Source: Sphingomonas sp. AX6
Lineage (GTDB): Bacteria; Pseudomonadota; Alphaproteobacteria; Sphingomonadales; Sphingomonadaceae
Length of the DNA: 64,000 bases
Assembly (NCBI RefSeq): GCF_902506605.1
Contig: NZ_LR733979.1
Span: 1,253,024 to 1,317,023 of the forward strand
Reading direction: 5' to 3'
Shown here one piece after another: positions 46,801-55,314 of the stretch. A program made the position numbers and the translations under genes. Below the pieces are notes generated by a model. It was not told the DNA's origin and did no database searches. It saw only the letters and a list, made by a program, of their open reading frames with translations. Position 1 is the first letter of the stretch, and each line of letters opens with the position of its first letter.

Positions 46801-48392
46801 TCGCCTGGGCCATCGAGACGCTGGTCGCGACGACGCTGTTGATGCTGCTGGTGCTCGCGATCCGCAACCCCGTTCGCCGCGCGTTCGGGCCTAATGTCGC
46901 CTATGCGCTGTGGCTGCTGCCGGTACTGCGCATGGTAATGCCGCCGCTGCCCGCGACGGTGCCCGATCACGGCATTGCACCGCTGTCGGACGCCAGCCAG
47001 CAGATGCTCTATTATGTCGTCGAACCGCTGGCCGAGACGCCGGCCGTCTATATCACCGGAGAGGGCGTGCCCTGGGCGCTGATCCTGCTGACGGGCTGGG
47101 CGATCGGGGCGGGCGGGTTCATCGCCTATCACCTGATTTCCCATCGGCGGTTTTGCGCCAATGTTCGCCGACAGGCACGCGCCACCGACTGGATGGCCGA
47201 TGGCCGGGTCGAGGTAATCGAAAGCGATGTCGCGCACGGGCCGCTGGCGTTCGGTATCTTTCGCAAGACCGTCGCGTTTCCGCGCGATTTCGCAGAGCGT
47301 TACGACGACGTCGAACGCGATCTGGCGCTGGCGCACGAGCTGGGCCACCACGCCCGCGGCGATCTGATCGCCAACTGGGTCGCGCTGGTGATGCTGGGGC
47401 TGCACTGGTTCAATCCGGTCGCCTGGAAAGCATTCCGCGCGTTTCGCGCCGATCAGGAAATGGCGTGCGACGCGCTGGTCCTGTCGGGCCGCGAACCCTC
47501 GCTACGCCACGCCTACGGCCTCGCCATCGTCAAGTCCGCGCATGGTGGCGCGGTGTCGGCGGCGTGCCATCTGCATACGATCAACGATTTGAAGGGGAGG
47601 CTGAAGATGATGCTCGACAATCAGAAACGCTCGCGGGGGCGCGTGCTCGGCGGAACCGCGGCGACCGCCGCGATCGGCTTTGTCGCGCTGGGCCTGACGG
47701 CATCGGGAACCCATGCGGCGGAGACGGTCCGCACCACCGTCGAGGACAAGATCGGTATGAAGCTTGCGGATGTGACGCTGCCGTCGCTGGCGCCGCTGGT
47801 CGCGCAGGAGGTGCCCGCCGCACCCGAGCCGGTCGAAGCACCGCTACCGCGCAAACCCCGTACGGCGGACGCGCCCGAAGCGCCGACCGAACCGCGCCTT
47901 TTCATGAAGAAGGAGGGGATTGGCATCTATCGCGGGGAGCGTGACGGCCGTGAGATCGTCATCCGCAGCCGCGAGGACATGGACCCCGCCGAACTCGACC
48001 GGATACTCGCTCGCGCCGAGCGTTCGCGGATCGATGGCGAAAAGCTGGCTGCTGATCTGGAGAAGCGGATTAAAATCGTCGAAGGCAAATGCGGGCCGGG
48101 CGAAGGCGCGATCCGGCCCGGCCTAACGCCGATGGCGGACGGAAAACGAGTCACCATCATTTGCACCGACCGGATCGAGAAGCTGGCCGCCGATGCGTCT
48201 GAACGCGGTGCGCACGACCGGGTGCTGGCGCTGTCGTCGGCGCGCATGGGTCGTGACATGGCGCGGATGAGCCTGCGCAACGCCCGTCGCGCGATCGAGG
48301 CGCAGGCCGACCTTTCGGCCGAACAACGCGCCCAAGCATTGGCCGGGGTCGATCAGGCGATGGCCGAACTGGAAAGCCAACGAGACGACTAA
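46797..48392 (+). CDS. BlaR1-like M56 membrane metalloprotease
   Basis: 531 aa. Several N-terminal helices are followed by the M56 zinc-protease motif AHELGHHARGD near residue 180 and a DQEMACD segment near 220, a further membrane helix near 290, and a long periplasmic C-terminus rich in charged residues instead of a penicillin-binding sensor domain. It should sense an envelope signal and cleave the BlaI-like repressor. The missing PBP-like domain means the inducer is probably not a beta-lactam directly. Confidence 0.88.
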   Translation: MIAWAIETLVATTLLMLLVLAIRNPVRRAFGPNVAYALWLLPVLRMVMPPLPATVPDHGIAPLSDASQQMLYYVVEPLAETPAVYITGEGVPWALILLTGWAIGAGGFIAYHLISHRRFCANVRRQARATDWMADGRVEVIESDVAHGPLAFGIFRKTVAFPRDFAERYDDVERDLALAHELGHHARGDLIANWVALVMLGLHWFNPVAWKAFRAFRADQEMACDALVLSGREPSLRHAYGLAIVKSAHGGAVSAACHLHTINDLKGRLKMMLDNQKRSRGRVLGGTAATAAIGFVALGLTASGTHAAETVRTTVEDKIGMKLADVTLPSLAPLVAQEVPAAPEPVEAPLPRKPRTADAPEAPTEPRLFMKKEGIGIYRGERDGREIVIRSREDMDPAELDRILARAERSRIDGEKLAADLEKRIKIVEGKCGPGEGAIRPGLTPMADGKRVTIICTDRIEKLAADASERGAHDRVLALSSARMGRDMARMSLRNARRAIEAQADLSAEQRAQALAGVDQAMAELESQRDD

Positions 48393-48458
48393 TCCCTCGG
48401 GGAGGGAGAGGGGCTTCGTCCGCGTGTTTGCCCTATTTCGCGCGTGAGGTCCTTCGAC

Positions 48459-48497
48459 GGGGCCGGCTCTTCCTTCGTGGAGCCGGTCCCGTTTTTT
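48459..48497 (+). terminator. Rho-independent terminator after the blaIR operon
   Basis: GGGGCCGGCTC and GAGCCGGTCCC form an 11-bp stem (one G-T pair) with a 10-base loop, followed by a run of T. It lies about 65 bases past the BlaR1-like stop. Confidence 0.85.
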
Positions 48498-48540
48498 CTG
48501 ACATGGTCTTGCTCCCCCACACTCCGCACCGTTCGTCCCG

Positions 48541-48640
48541 AGTAGCCTTCGAGCGAAGTCGAGAAGGCGTATCGAGGGAGGGTGGCCATCAAACACCCTG
48601 TCTCGATACGGGTTCTCGACAAGCTCGAACCCTACTCGAC
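48541..48640. repeat. Imperfect palindrome sharing the TTCGAGCGAAGTCGAGAA core
   Basis: The left arm (gtagccttcgagcgaagtcg and on) and right arm (ctcgatacgggttctcgaca and on) are imperfectly inverted around a 30-base centre. It shares an 18-base core with the palindrome inside the permease gene. Confidence 0.7.
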
Positions 48641-48712
48641 ACCAACGGAGAGGCGGGTGCGTCCTGTCTGCAAACCCTTGCCTCGCGCGCTTCCACCCGC
48701 CATCTGAATCCA

Positions 48713-49567
48713 ATGACCGAAGCATCCCCAGGCACGCTCGAGCAACTGGAACCGCTCGTCGCGCGGGTGCTGGCGGGCAATCCGTCGCCCTATACCTATA
48801 CCGGCACGCAGAGTTTTCTGGTCGGCACGAGCGATGTCGCGGTGATCGATCCGGGGCCGGACTTGCCCGAACATCTGGACGCCCTGCTGGCCGCCATCGC
48901 AGGCCGTCCGGTCCGCGCCATCCTGTGCACGCATACCCACCGCGACCATAGTCCGCTAGCCGGACCGCTGGCGAAGGCGACGGGCGCGCCGATCATCGGT
49001 TGTGCCGCGCTGGTGCTGGAGGATGGCGGTCCGCGCGCCGACGCGGCGTTCGACCGCGACTATGCGCCCGACCGGGTGTTGGCCGATGGCGAGCGGATCG
49101 CGGGCGAGGGCTGGACAATCGAGGCGGTGGCGACGCCGGGCCATACGTCGAACCATCTGTGCTTCGTGCTGATTGAAAGCGGGGCGCTGTTCACCGGCGA
49201 CCATGTGATGGGGTGGGCGACCAGCGTGGTTTCCCCCCCGGATGGCGACATGAGTGATTACATGGCGAGCCTGGAAAGATTGCAGGCACGCGAGGACCGC
49301 ATTTACTATCCCGCACACGGCCCCGCGGTCGAACGACCGCAGCGGCTGGTGCGCGGGATGCTGGGGCACCGCAAGCAACGCGAGGGCCAGATCGTCCGGT
49401 TGCTCGACCGCGGGGTCCATGCGATCCCCGATATGGTGCGTGAGATGTATGTCGGGCTCGACCCGCGATTGCATGGTGCGGCGGGGCGATCGGTGCTGGC
49501 GCATCTCATCGATCTGGAACGCCGTGCGCTGGTGCGGGTTGATGGGGACAGATGGTTCAAGGTTTGA
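48713..49567 (+). CDS. MBL-fold metallo-hydrolase (LACTB2/glyoxalase II-like)
   Basis: 284 aa. The zinc motif THTHRDHSPL near residue 75, TPGHTSNHLCF near 145, GDHVMGW near 170 and PAHGP near 205 give both metal sites. A C-terminal winged-helix-like part with LGHRKQREGQIV is the LACTB2 family mark. The substrate is not clear. The frame is open far upstream through the repeat, but the ATG at 48713 is family-like. Confidence 0.9.
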   Translation: MTEASPGTLEQLEPLVARVLAGNPSPYTYTGTQSFLVGTSDVAVIDPGPDLPEHLDALLAAIAGRPVRAILCTHTHRDHSPLAGPLAKATGAPIIGCAALVLEDGGPRADAAFDRDYAPDRVLADGERIAGEGWTIEAVATPGHTSNHLCFVLIESGALFTGDHVMGWATSVVSPPDGDMSDYMASLERLQAREDRIYYPAHGPAVERPQRLVRGMLGHRKQREGQIVRLLDRGVHAIPDMVREMYVGLDPRLHGAAGRSVLAHLIDLERRALVRVDGDRWFKV

Positions 49568-50271
49568 CGTCCCAACCCCGCTGGCTGGTCCCCGCGCTTG
49601 TCGGATTGCTCGCGATCGCAGTGTTGGTCGCGGGCTATTTCGCGTGGGAGCATTATCGTGAACGCTATACCGTCACCGAGACCGAAACCGGCGACACCGT
49701 TACCCAGATCATCGCCGCGCGGCTGTCGGCGACAAGTTCGCTCCGCGTCGCGCAGTTGAACGGCACGGTGCAATCGACCGCGGAGGATGTTCGCGGCTTC
49801 GGGATGCTCAAGACCGATCAGGTGGTGAAGATGCCGTTCGTCGTCGATTATTTCATCGATGCGTCGCAGATCGGCCCCGACGATATCCGCTGGGTGCCGG
49901 AAGCGCGCACGCTGATCGTCGATGCACCCGATGTCTCCGTCGGTACGCCCAATGTGATGGAGGATCAGCGCAGTCTGGTCCGCACGCAGGGCTTGTACGT
50001 GACGCGGGAGGCAGGCGAAGCGCTGGCGCGACAGGTGTCGCAGCGCGCCAACGCGCGGGCGCGGGCGGAGGCGCAGTCGCCCGAGCGCATGGCGCAGGCG
50101 CGCGAGAATGGGCGTCGCGCGCTCGCAGAATTGCTGGGTGCCCCGCTCGAATCGTTGGGTTACGGTGATGCGCAGGTGGTCGTCAGTTTTCCTTATGACC
50201 GCCCGGACCGCTTGCGCGAGCAATGGGACGTCACCAAATCGGTCGATGAGGTTCTGGCCAATCGGCAATGA
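49552..50271 (+). CDS. DUF4230 membrane-anchored protein
   Basis: 239 aa. One N-terminal membrane helix (VPALVGLLAIAVLVAGYFAW) is followed by a periplasmic domain matching DUF4230: an early VTQIIAARLSATSSLRVAQL, a central PFVVDYFIDASQI, and a long helix with alternating Arg/Ala (residues 165-195). Function unknown. ATG 49552 lies inside the end of the MBL gene. Confidence 0.8.
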   Translation: MVQGLTSQPRWLVPALVGLLAIAVLVAGYFAWEHYRERYTVTETETGDTVTQIIAARLSATSSLRVAQLNGTVQSTAEDVRGFGMLKTDQVVKMPFVVDYFIDASQIGPDDIRWVPEARTLIVDAPDVSVGTPNVMEDQRSLVRTQGLYVTREAGEALARQVSQRANARARAEAQSPERMAQARENGRRALAELLGAPLESLGYGDAQVVVSFPYDRPDRLREQWDVTKSVDEVLANRQ

Positions 50272-50342
50272 CCCGGCGCGGGCTTGTTTAACCGCGCGCT
50301 TTGCGGCACCCGCCGCGGGATATTTTCTAAAGGGCTAAGGTG

Positions 50343-51353
50343 ATGGACGCACGTAACGGTATCGGTGGATCGCTTACTGGCGTCGATCTGCTCGCCGAGA
50401 TCGATCGGCTGCGCAAGGAGCGCAACGCGGTCATCCTGGCGCACTATTACCAGCGCCCGGAAATCCAGGACCTTGCCGATTTCGTCGGCGACAGCCTGGA
50501 CCTGTCGCGCAAGGCGGCGGAGACCGATGCCGATGTCATCGCGTTTTGCGGCGTTCGCTTCATGGCGGAAACTGCGAAAATCCTGTCGCCCGGCAAAACC
50601 GTGATCCTGCCCGACATGGATGCCGGATGCAGCCTGGAAGACAGCTGCCCGCCCGATCAGTTCGCCAAGTTCCGCGCCGATCATCCCGATCATATCGCGC
50701 TGACCTACATCAACTGTTCCGCCGAGGTGAAAGGGCTGAGCGACATCATCGTTACCAGCTCGTCAGCGGAGAAAATCCTGTCTCAGATCCCGGCCAGCCA
50801 AAAGATCATCTTCGGCCCGGATAAGCATCTCGGTGGGTATCTCTCGCGCAAGACCGGGCGCGACATGTTGCTGTGGCCCGGCGTGTGCATCGTGCATGAG
50901 GCGTTCAGCGAGACCGAGTTGCTGAAGCTGAAGGCGCAGCATCCGGACGCGCCCGTGCTCGCGCATCCCGAATGCCCGCCGCATGTGCTGGACCATGCCG
51001 ATTATGTCGGTTCGACCAGCGGCATCCTGGAATATGCCAAGACCACGCCTGCCGAGACTGTGATCGTCGCGACCGAACCGCACATCATCCACCAGATGGA
51101 AAAGGCGGTGCCCGAGAAGCTGTTCATCGGCGCGCCGGGTGCGGACGGCAACTGCAACTGCAACATCTGCCCCTATATGGCGCTCAATACCGTCGAGAAG
51201 CTCTACATCGCGTTGCGCGACCTGGAGCCGCGGATCGAGATCGAAGAGGGCTTGCGCGTCCGCGCCAAGAAATCGCTCGACCGGATGCTGGCGATGGCGA
51301 GCGGAACCGTCGGCATGGGCGACCTTGGCCCCGCACCCGTCACTGGCGACTGA
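50343..51353 (+). CDS. nadA: Quinolinate synthase A
   Basis: 336 aa 4Fe-4S enzyme that makes quinolinate from iminoaspartate and DHAP. AHYYQRPEIQDLADFVGDSL at the start, FCGVRFMAETAKIL near 75, and the cluster cysteines in DAGCSLEDSCP, AHPECPPHV and NCNICPYM are present. Followed after four bases by nadC; nadB is not in the window. Confidence 0.97.
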   Translation: MDARNGIGGSLTGVDLLAEIDRLRKERNAVILAHYYQRPEIQDLADFVGDSLDLSRKAAETDADVIAFCGVRFMAETAKILSPGKTVILPDMDAGCSLEDSCPPDQFAKFRADHPDHIALTYINCSAEVKGLSDIIVTSSSAEKILSQIPASQKIIFGPDKHLGGYLSRKTGRDMLLWPGVCIVHEAFSETELLKLKAQHPDAPVLAHPECPPHVLDHADYVGSTSGILEYAKTTPAETVIVATEPHIIHQMEKAVPEKLFIGAPGADGNCNCNICPYMALNTVEKLYIALRDLEPRIEIEEGLRVRAKKSLDRMLAMASGTVGMGDLGPAPVTGD

Positions 51354-51357
51354 GCGG

Positions 51358-52200
51358 ATGGCATTGCCAGACGGGTTCGATCTCGACGCGTTCGTTACCG
51401 CGACGTTGGCCGAGGACATGGGCGAGGGCGGGGACATCACTTCCGACGCTGTGATTCCCGCCGATGCGCGCTTTGCGGGCGTGATGGACAGCCGCGACGC
51501 GATCACGGTGGCGGGACTTGAGATTGCCGAGGCGTTTTTCCGGCGACTCGACCCAGATGTGGTGATCGAGCGACTGGTGTCGGACGGCGACCGGGCCGCG
51601 CCGGGGAGCGACCTGATGCGGCTGACCGGCAATGCCCGCGCGATGCTGACGGCGGAGCGGTCGGCGCTCAACACCGTGCAGCATCTGTCGGGCGTGGCGA
51701 CACTGACGCGAAGCTATGTCGATGCGATCGAAGGCACCGGCGCGACGTTGCTCGATACGCGCAAGACGATTCCTGGACTGCGGGTGTTGGAGAAATACGC
51801 GACCCGGATGGGTGGCGCGACCAATCATCGCATGGGCTTGTGGGACGCGGCGATGATCAAGGACAATCATGTCGCGGTCGCGGGCTCCGTCGGCGAAGCG
51901 GTGCGGCGGGCGGTGGCAGCGGGGATCATGCGGATCATCGTCGAGGTCGATCGCATCGACCAGATCGAACCGGCACTGGCGGCGGGCGCAACGCACTTGC
52001 TGCTCGATAATATGGGCGTGGAGACATTGCGCGAGGCGGTCGGCGTGGTCAAAAACCGCGTCCATACCGAAGCATCGGGCGGCGTACGGCTCGACACGAT
52101 CCGCGCGATTGCGGAGACCGGCGTCGATTTCATCAGTGTCGGGCGGCTGACCCAGTCGGCACCCGCGGCCGATATCGGGCTCGACTTCCGCAGCATCTAA
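51358..52200 (+). CDS. nadC: Nicotinate-nucleotide pyrophosphorylase
   Basis: 280 aa. It converts quinolinate and PRPP to nicotinate mononucleotide. LAEDMGEGGDITSDAV at the start, LDTRKTIPGLRVLEKYA near 140 and NHRMGLWDAAMIKDNH near 160 form the active site. Start ATG 51358 follows nadA directly. Confidence 0.97.
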   Translation: MALPDGFDLDAFVTATLAEDMGEGGDITSDAVIPADARFAGVMDSRDAITVAGLEIAEAFFRRLDPDVVIERLVSDGDRAAPGSDLMRLTGNARAMLTAERSALNTVQHLSGVATLTRSYVDAIEGTGATLLDTRKTIPGLRVLEKYATRMGGATNHRMGLWDAAMIKDNHVAVAGSVGEAVRRAVAAGIMRIIVEVDRIDQIEPALAAGATHLLLDNMGVETLREAVGVVKNRVHTEASGGVRLDTIRAIAETGVDFISVGRLTQSAPAADIGLDFRSI

Positions 52201-52237
52201 CGGCACATCTGCCCCTTCGAAATTCTGAGGGGAAACC

Positions 52238-52663
52238 ATGCGTCCGAAGTCGATCCAGCTGTTCGAACGGCTTTATCTCGCGTCTATCGCGCTGACGTTG
52301 ATCGCGACCGCGCTCGGTTGGGACGCCTTGGTGCGCGGCGCGACGATTCCGGGGGCGGAGGGCGGCGCGGCTGCGGTCGCGGGCATCGCCATCGGCGTCG
52401 TCGTGCTGGCCCAGCTGATCGTCTGGTTCTTCGTGGCCAAGCGGGGAAGCAGCGTTGCGAAATGGGCAGCGGTCCTGTTCTTCCTGCTCAATCTGTGGGG
52501 CATCGGCGCGACGGTTCAGTTGGCGATGAACGGGTCGCTGCCGTCGGTGCTGACCATCGCCGCGCGCATCGTCGAACTGGCCGCCATCGTGATGCTGTTC
52601 CGCGCCGATGCGAAGCCCTGGTTTGCCTATGAGGACGAGGAAGACGAGGCACCCGGCGCGTGA
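52238..52663 (+). CDS. Four-helix membrane protein of unknown function
   Basis: 141 aa with hydrophobic segments at about 10-30, 45-67, 72-92 and 100-120, and an acidic C-terminus (YEDEEDEAPGA). No catalytic motif. GAGGGG precedes ATG 52238. It overlaps the RNase T2 gene by GTGA, so the two are co-translated. Confidence 0.75.
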   Translation: MRPKSIQLFERLYLASIALTLIATALGWDALVRGATIPGAEGGAAAVAGIAIGVVVLAQLIVWFFVAKRGSSVAKWAAVLFFLLNLWGIGATVQLAMNGSLPSVLTIAARIVELAAIVMLFRADAKPWFAYEDEEDEAPGA

Positions 52664-53361
52664 TCCGGCTGGGATTGGCGATCGGGCTGGTCGCGCTGCC
52701 CGCGCCCGCCATCGCGCAGGCCTATCGCTGCGCCTTGCCAGCCGAACTCCCGCGCCCGCGTCCAGACGGTCCGACCCAGAGCCAGCCCAAGCGCGACATC
52801 CCCATCGGCAGCTATACGTTGGCGATCAGTTGGCAGCCCCAGCTATGCCGCAATGCCGGGCGTGACGATCGCCTCGCGTGCAGCAGCGGCAATCGCTTCG
52901 GATTTACGCTTCATGGGTTGTGGCCCGACGGAAAGGGGCGCGACTGGCCGCAATATTGTCGCCCCGCCGCGCTGCTTTCCGAACGCTTGATCCGTGCCAA
53001 TCTGTGCATGACGCCCTCAGTCCAATTATTGCAGCACGAATATGCCAAGCATGGGACGTGCATGGGGGTTTCGCCCGCGCGTTACTTTGCCGATGCATCG
53101 CGGCTCTACGCGGCGGTGCGCTATCCCGACATGGATGCGCTGTCGCGGCGGCGCGGGCTGACCGTGGTTCAGTTCGCAGCCGCCTTTGCGCGCGCCAATC
53201 GAGGCATGACACCGCAGATGGTCAAGGTCGCGACGACGAAAGACGGCTGGCTGGACGAAGTGCGGGTGTGCATGGACACCCGATATCGCTATCGCATCTG
53301 TCCGCCCCGTCAGGGGGCCACCAACAGCGCGCCCCTCAAAATCTGGCGCGGGTCGCGCTGA
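52660..53361 (+). CDS. Periplasmic ribonuclease T2 family protein
   Basis: 233 aa. A signal peptide (PAPAIAQA near residue 20) is followed by the two catalytic blocks: CAS-I in FTLHGLWPDG and CAS-II in HEYAKHGTCMG, each with the catalytic His. Several Cys suggest disulphides, so a secreted or periplasmic RNA-degrading role is expected. GTG 52660 overlaps the membrane protein gene. Confidence 0.93.
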   Translation: MIRLGLAIGLVALPAPAIAQAYRCALPAELPRPRPDGPTQSQPKRDIPIGSYTLAISWQPQLCRNAGRDDRLACSSGNRFGFTLHGLWPDGKGRDWPQYCRPAALLSERLIRANLCMTPSVQLLQHEYAKHGTCMGVSPARYFADASRLYAAVRYPDMDALSRRRGLTVVQFAAAFARANRGMTPQMVKVATTKDGWLDEVRVCMDTRYRYRICPPRQGATNSAPLKIWRGSR

Positions 53362-53793
53362 TCAGCCGTTGAGCGTCACCGTCGCCGGGTGATGCTTGTC
53401 GAGATGCTTTTTGATGATGCGCAGGTTGCGGGTGTTCGACCGGAAGAAAAAGTCCGGGATCGCACCGATCAGCGGGATCGCGCCCAACGCCCAGTCGATC
53501 GCGACATTGCCCGCCATCCGCGACATCGCCAGCTTGCTCATGCCCAGATTGCGCGCTTCCCAGATCATGTAGCTCGAAAACCCTGCGCCGATGAACGAGC
53601 CAAGCACCGGCACCGCGTTAAGGATCAGGTCGAGGCCGAAGGGCTGGTTCGTGCCGGGAATGACGAAGCTGCGTTCCAGCAATCGTTCGAGCGCAACCAG
53701 GCGCTTGCGGATCGAGGCCGGATCGCTGCCGATCGGGAGCGTCTTTGCATAAGCGCCGAGGCCGGCGGGCTTCATCGGGGTAGGTTTGACCAT
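53362..53793 (-). CDS. DUF4112 membrane protein
   Basis: 143 aa. LVALERLLERSFVIPGTNQP with FGLDLILNAVPVLGSFIGAG and WALGAIPLIGAIPDFFFRSN are the two DUF4112 hairpins with Gly/Pro-rich turns. Function unknown. Its stop abuts that of the convergent RNase T2 gene. Confidence 0.85.
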   Translation of the reverse strand: MVKPTPMKPAGLGAYAKTLPIGSDPASIRKRLVALERLLERSFVIPGTNQPFGLDLILNAVPVLGSFIGAGFSSYMIWEARNLGMSKLAMSRMAGNVAIDWALGAIPLIGAIPDFFFRSNTRNLRIIKKHLDKHHPATVTLNG

Positions 53794-53799
53794 GAAAAT

Positions 53800-55269
53800 C
53801 TAATTGGGGTCGCCGCGCAAGTGGTTCAATGGATGCGACGCGCGCACGTTGGGCTGGAAACGCTGGAGCCGCTGCGCGACCAGTGACCAACGCAGCGGAC
53901 GTGCGATCAGCACGAAGGGCGTATCGGCGGCCACCGCGATATCGGCGATGGCGATCGCGGCGCGGCGCTCCGCCAGTGTGGGCGCGGCGCGGGCGGCATC
54001 GACCGCGGCTTGCGCGTCGTCCGAACAGGGATTGCACGCCATCGCCAGATACCAGCGCGCACTGTCATATGGCGCGACGCGATCGACCAGTCGAAGGTCG
54101 GCGTCGGCATCCATCGCCACGCGCGTCACTGGCAATCCGACGCTGGCAAAGCCGTTCGAAAGGAACGCCCATAGCGCATCGCTCCCCGATCCGGACGGCA
54201 AGGCGACGCGCAGCGCCGCCGTTTCCTCGCTTTGTGCGCGCCAGATCGAAACCCGCGCCCGCGCCGCCAGCCGCCGGGTGGAGAGGTCGAGCGTCGCCCA
54301 TTCGGGGATGGCGGGGGACGAAGCGGAATCGAGTTGATCGGGAAGCAAGGTTTCCGCAGCTGCCCAGTCGGGGCGGAGCGCGGTGGTGAACCGCGCGCGG
54401 TCGAAAATTCCGGCAATCGCCGCGCGATTGACCGGCTCGGCCAGAAAGCCGTCGCGATTGACGATCGCCAGACCGAACAGCCCGGCGGCGGGATCGATGC
54501 GGATCGATGCCGGGGGCAGCTCTGCGGCGCGGACAATCAACCAGTCGTCGAATCCGCCACCCAGCACCAGATCGCTTTGCCGTTCGACGAACCGTGCAAC
54601 GGCCAATGCGGCGCGTTCGCCACGCAGGCGGACATGCTCGGCTGGCGTCGGCGGATCGATGCTTTCGTCGGCAATGGCCTGAGGATCGCGATCGGGGCGC
54701 AGAAGCACGCTCGATCCGTCATCTTCGATGATGCGAAACGGTCCCGACCCCGCAAGCCCGCGCGCCTGAAAGATGGCGAGTTCGGGTTGAGCAAGGATCG
54801 ACAGTAAATCGGGACGCGGTGCCGACAGTCGGATTTCGATGACCTGCGGCGTCATCACCACGATCTGGTTGATGGCGGTCAGATAGGGGGCGAGCGGATT
54901 GCGGCTGTCGGCGGCGGCCACGCGCTTCAATGCGGTAACGACATCCTGGGCAGTGACTTGCGTCCCGTCCGGCCAGCGCGCGGCACCGATCCGAAAGATG
55001 TAGCTGCGACCGTCGTCGATCACGATCCAGCGCTCGGCGATCCCCGGCTCGATCCCGCCCGCCGCGTCGAACCGTACCAGCCCCTGTGCAGTGGCACCCA
55101 ACAGCGCGCGTTCGGTGGGCTCGAGCCAGCGCGCATTGGGATTGGCAAGCTGCGCCTGATCGCCAATCACGCTGGCGACCACAGGCACGTCGTCCGGCCG
55201 TCGCTCGCACCCGGCCAGCAGCGATGCGGCGATCAGTGCGGCGAAAGGGAGGATGGAACGACGGGTCAC
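53800..55269 (-). CDS. Solute-binding lipoprotein, SBP family 5 (orphan)
   Basis: About 489 aa from GTG 55269, chosen so that the lipobox LLAGC lies near residue 20. The body looks like an oligopeptide-type binding protein: ERALLGATAQGLVRFDAAGG, ERWIVIDDGRSYIFRI, RWPDGTQVTAQDVV. No permease or ATPase gene is near. It follows the UdgX gene by about 45 bases on the same strand, which may be coincidental. Confidence 0.8.
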   Translation of the reverse strand: MTRRSILPFAALIAASLLAGCERRPDDVPVVASVIGDQAQLANPNARWLEPTERALLGATAQGLVRFDAAGGIEPGIAERWIVIDDGRSYIFRIGAARWPDGTQVTAQDVVTALKRVAAADSRNPLAPYLTAINQIVVMTPQVIEIRLSAPRPDLLSILAQPELAIFQARGLAGSGPFRIIEDDGSSVLLRPDRDPQAIADESIDPPTPAEHVRLRGERAALAVARFVERQSDLVLGGGFDDWLIVRAAELPPASIRIDPAAGLFGLAIVNRDGFLAEPVNRAAIAGIFDRARFTTALRPDWAAAETLLPDQLDSASSPAIPEWATLDLSTRRLAARARVSIWRAQSEETAALRVALPSGSGSDALWAFLSNGFASVGLPVTRVAMDADADLRLVDRVAPYDSARWYLAMACNPCSDDAQAAVDAARAAPTLAERRAAIAIADIAVAADTPFVLIARPLRWSLVAQRLQRFQPNVRASHPLNHLRGDPN

Positions 55270-55314
55270 GGGTGCAGGTCTATGGCCCGCCCGCCGCGCT
55301 GCCAACCCCGTGCG

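Noticed and set aside
48428..48712. N-terminal extension of the MBL-fold protein
   Set aside because: It reads through a terminator and a palindromic repeat; ATG 48713 gives the family length.
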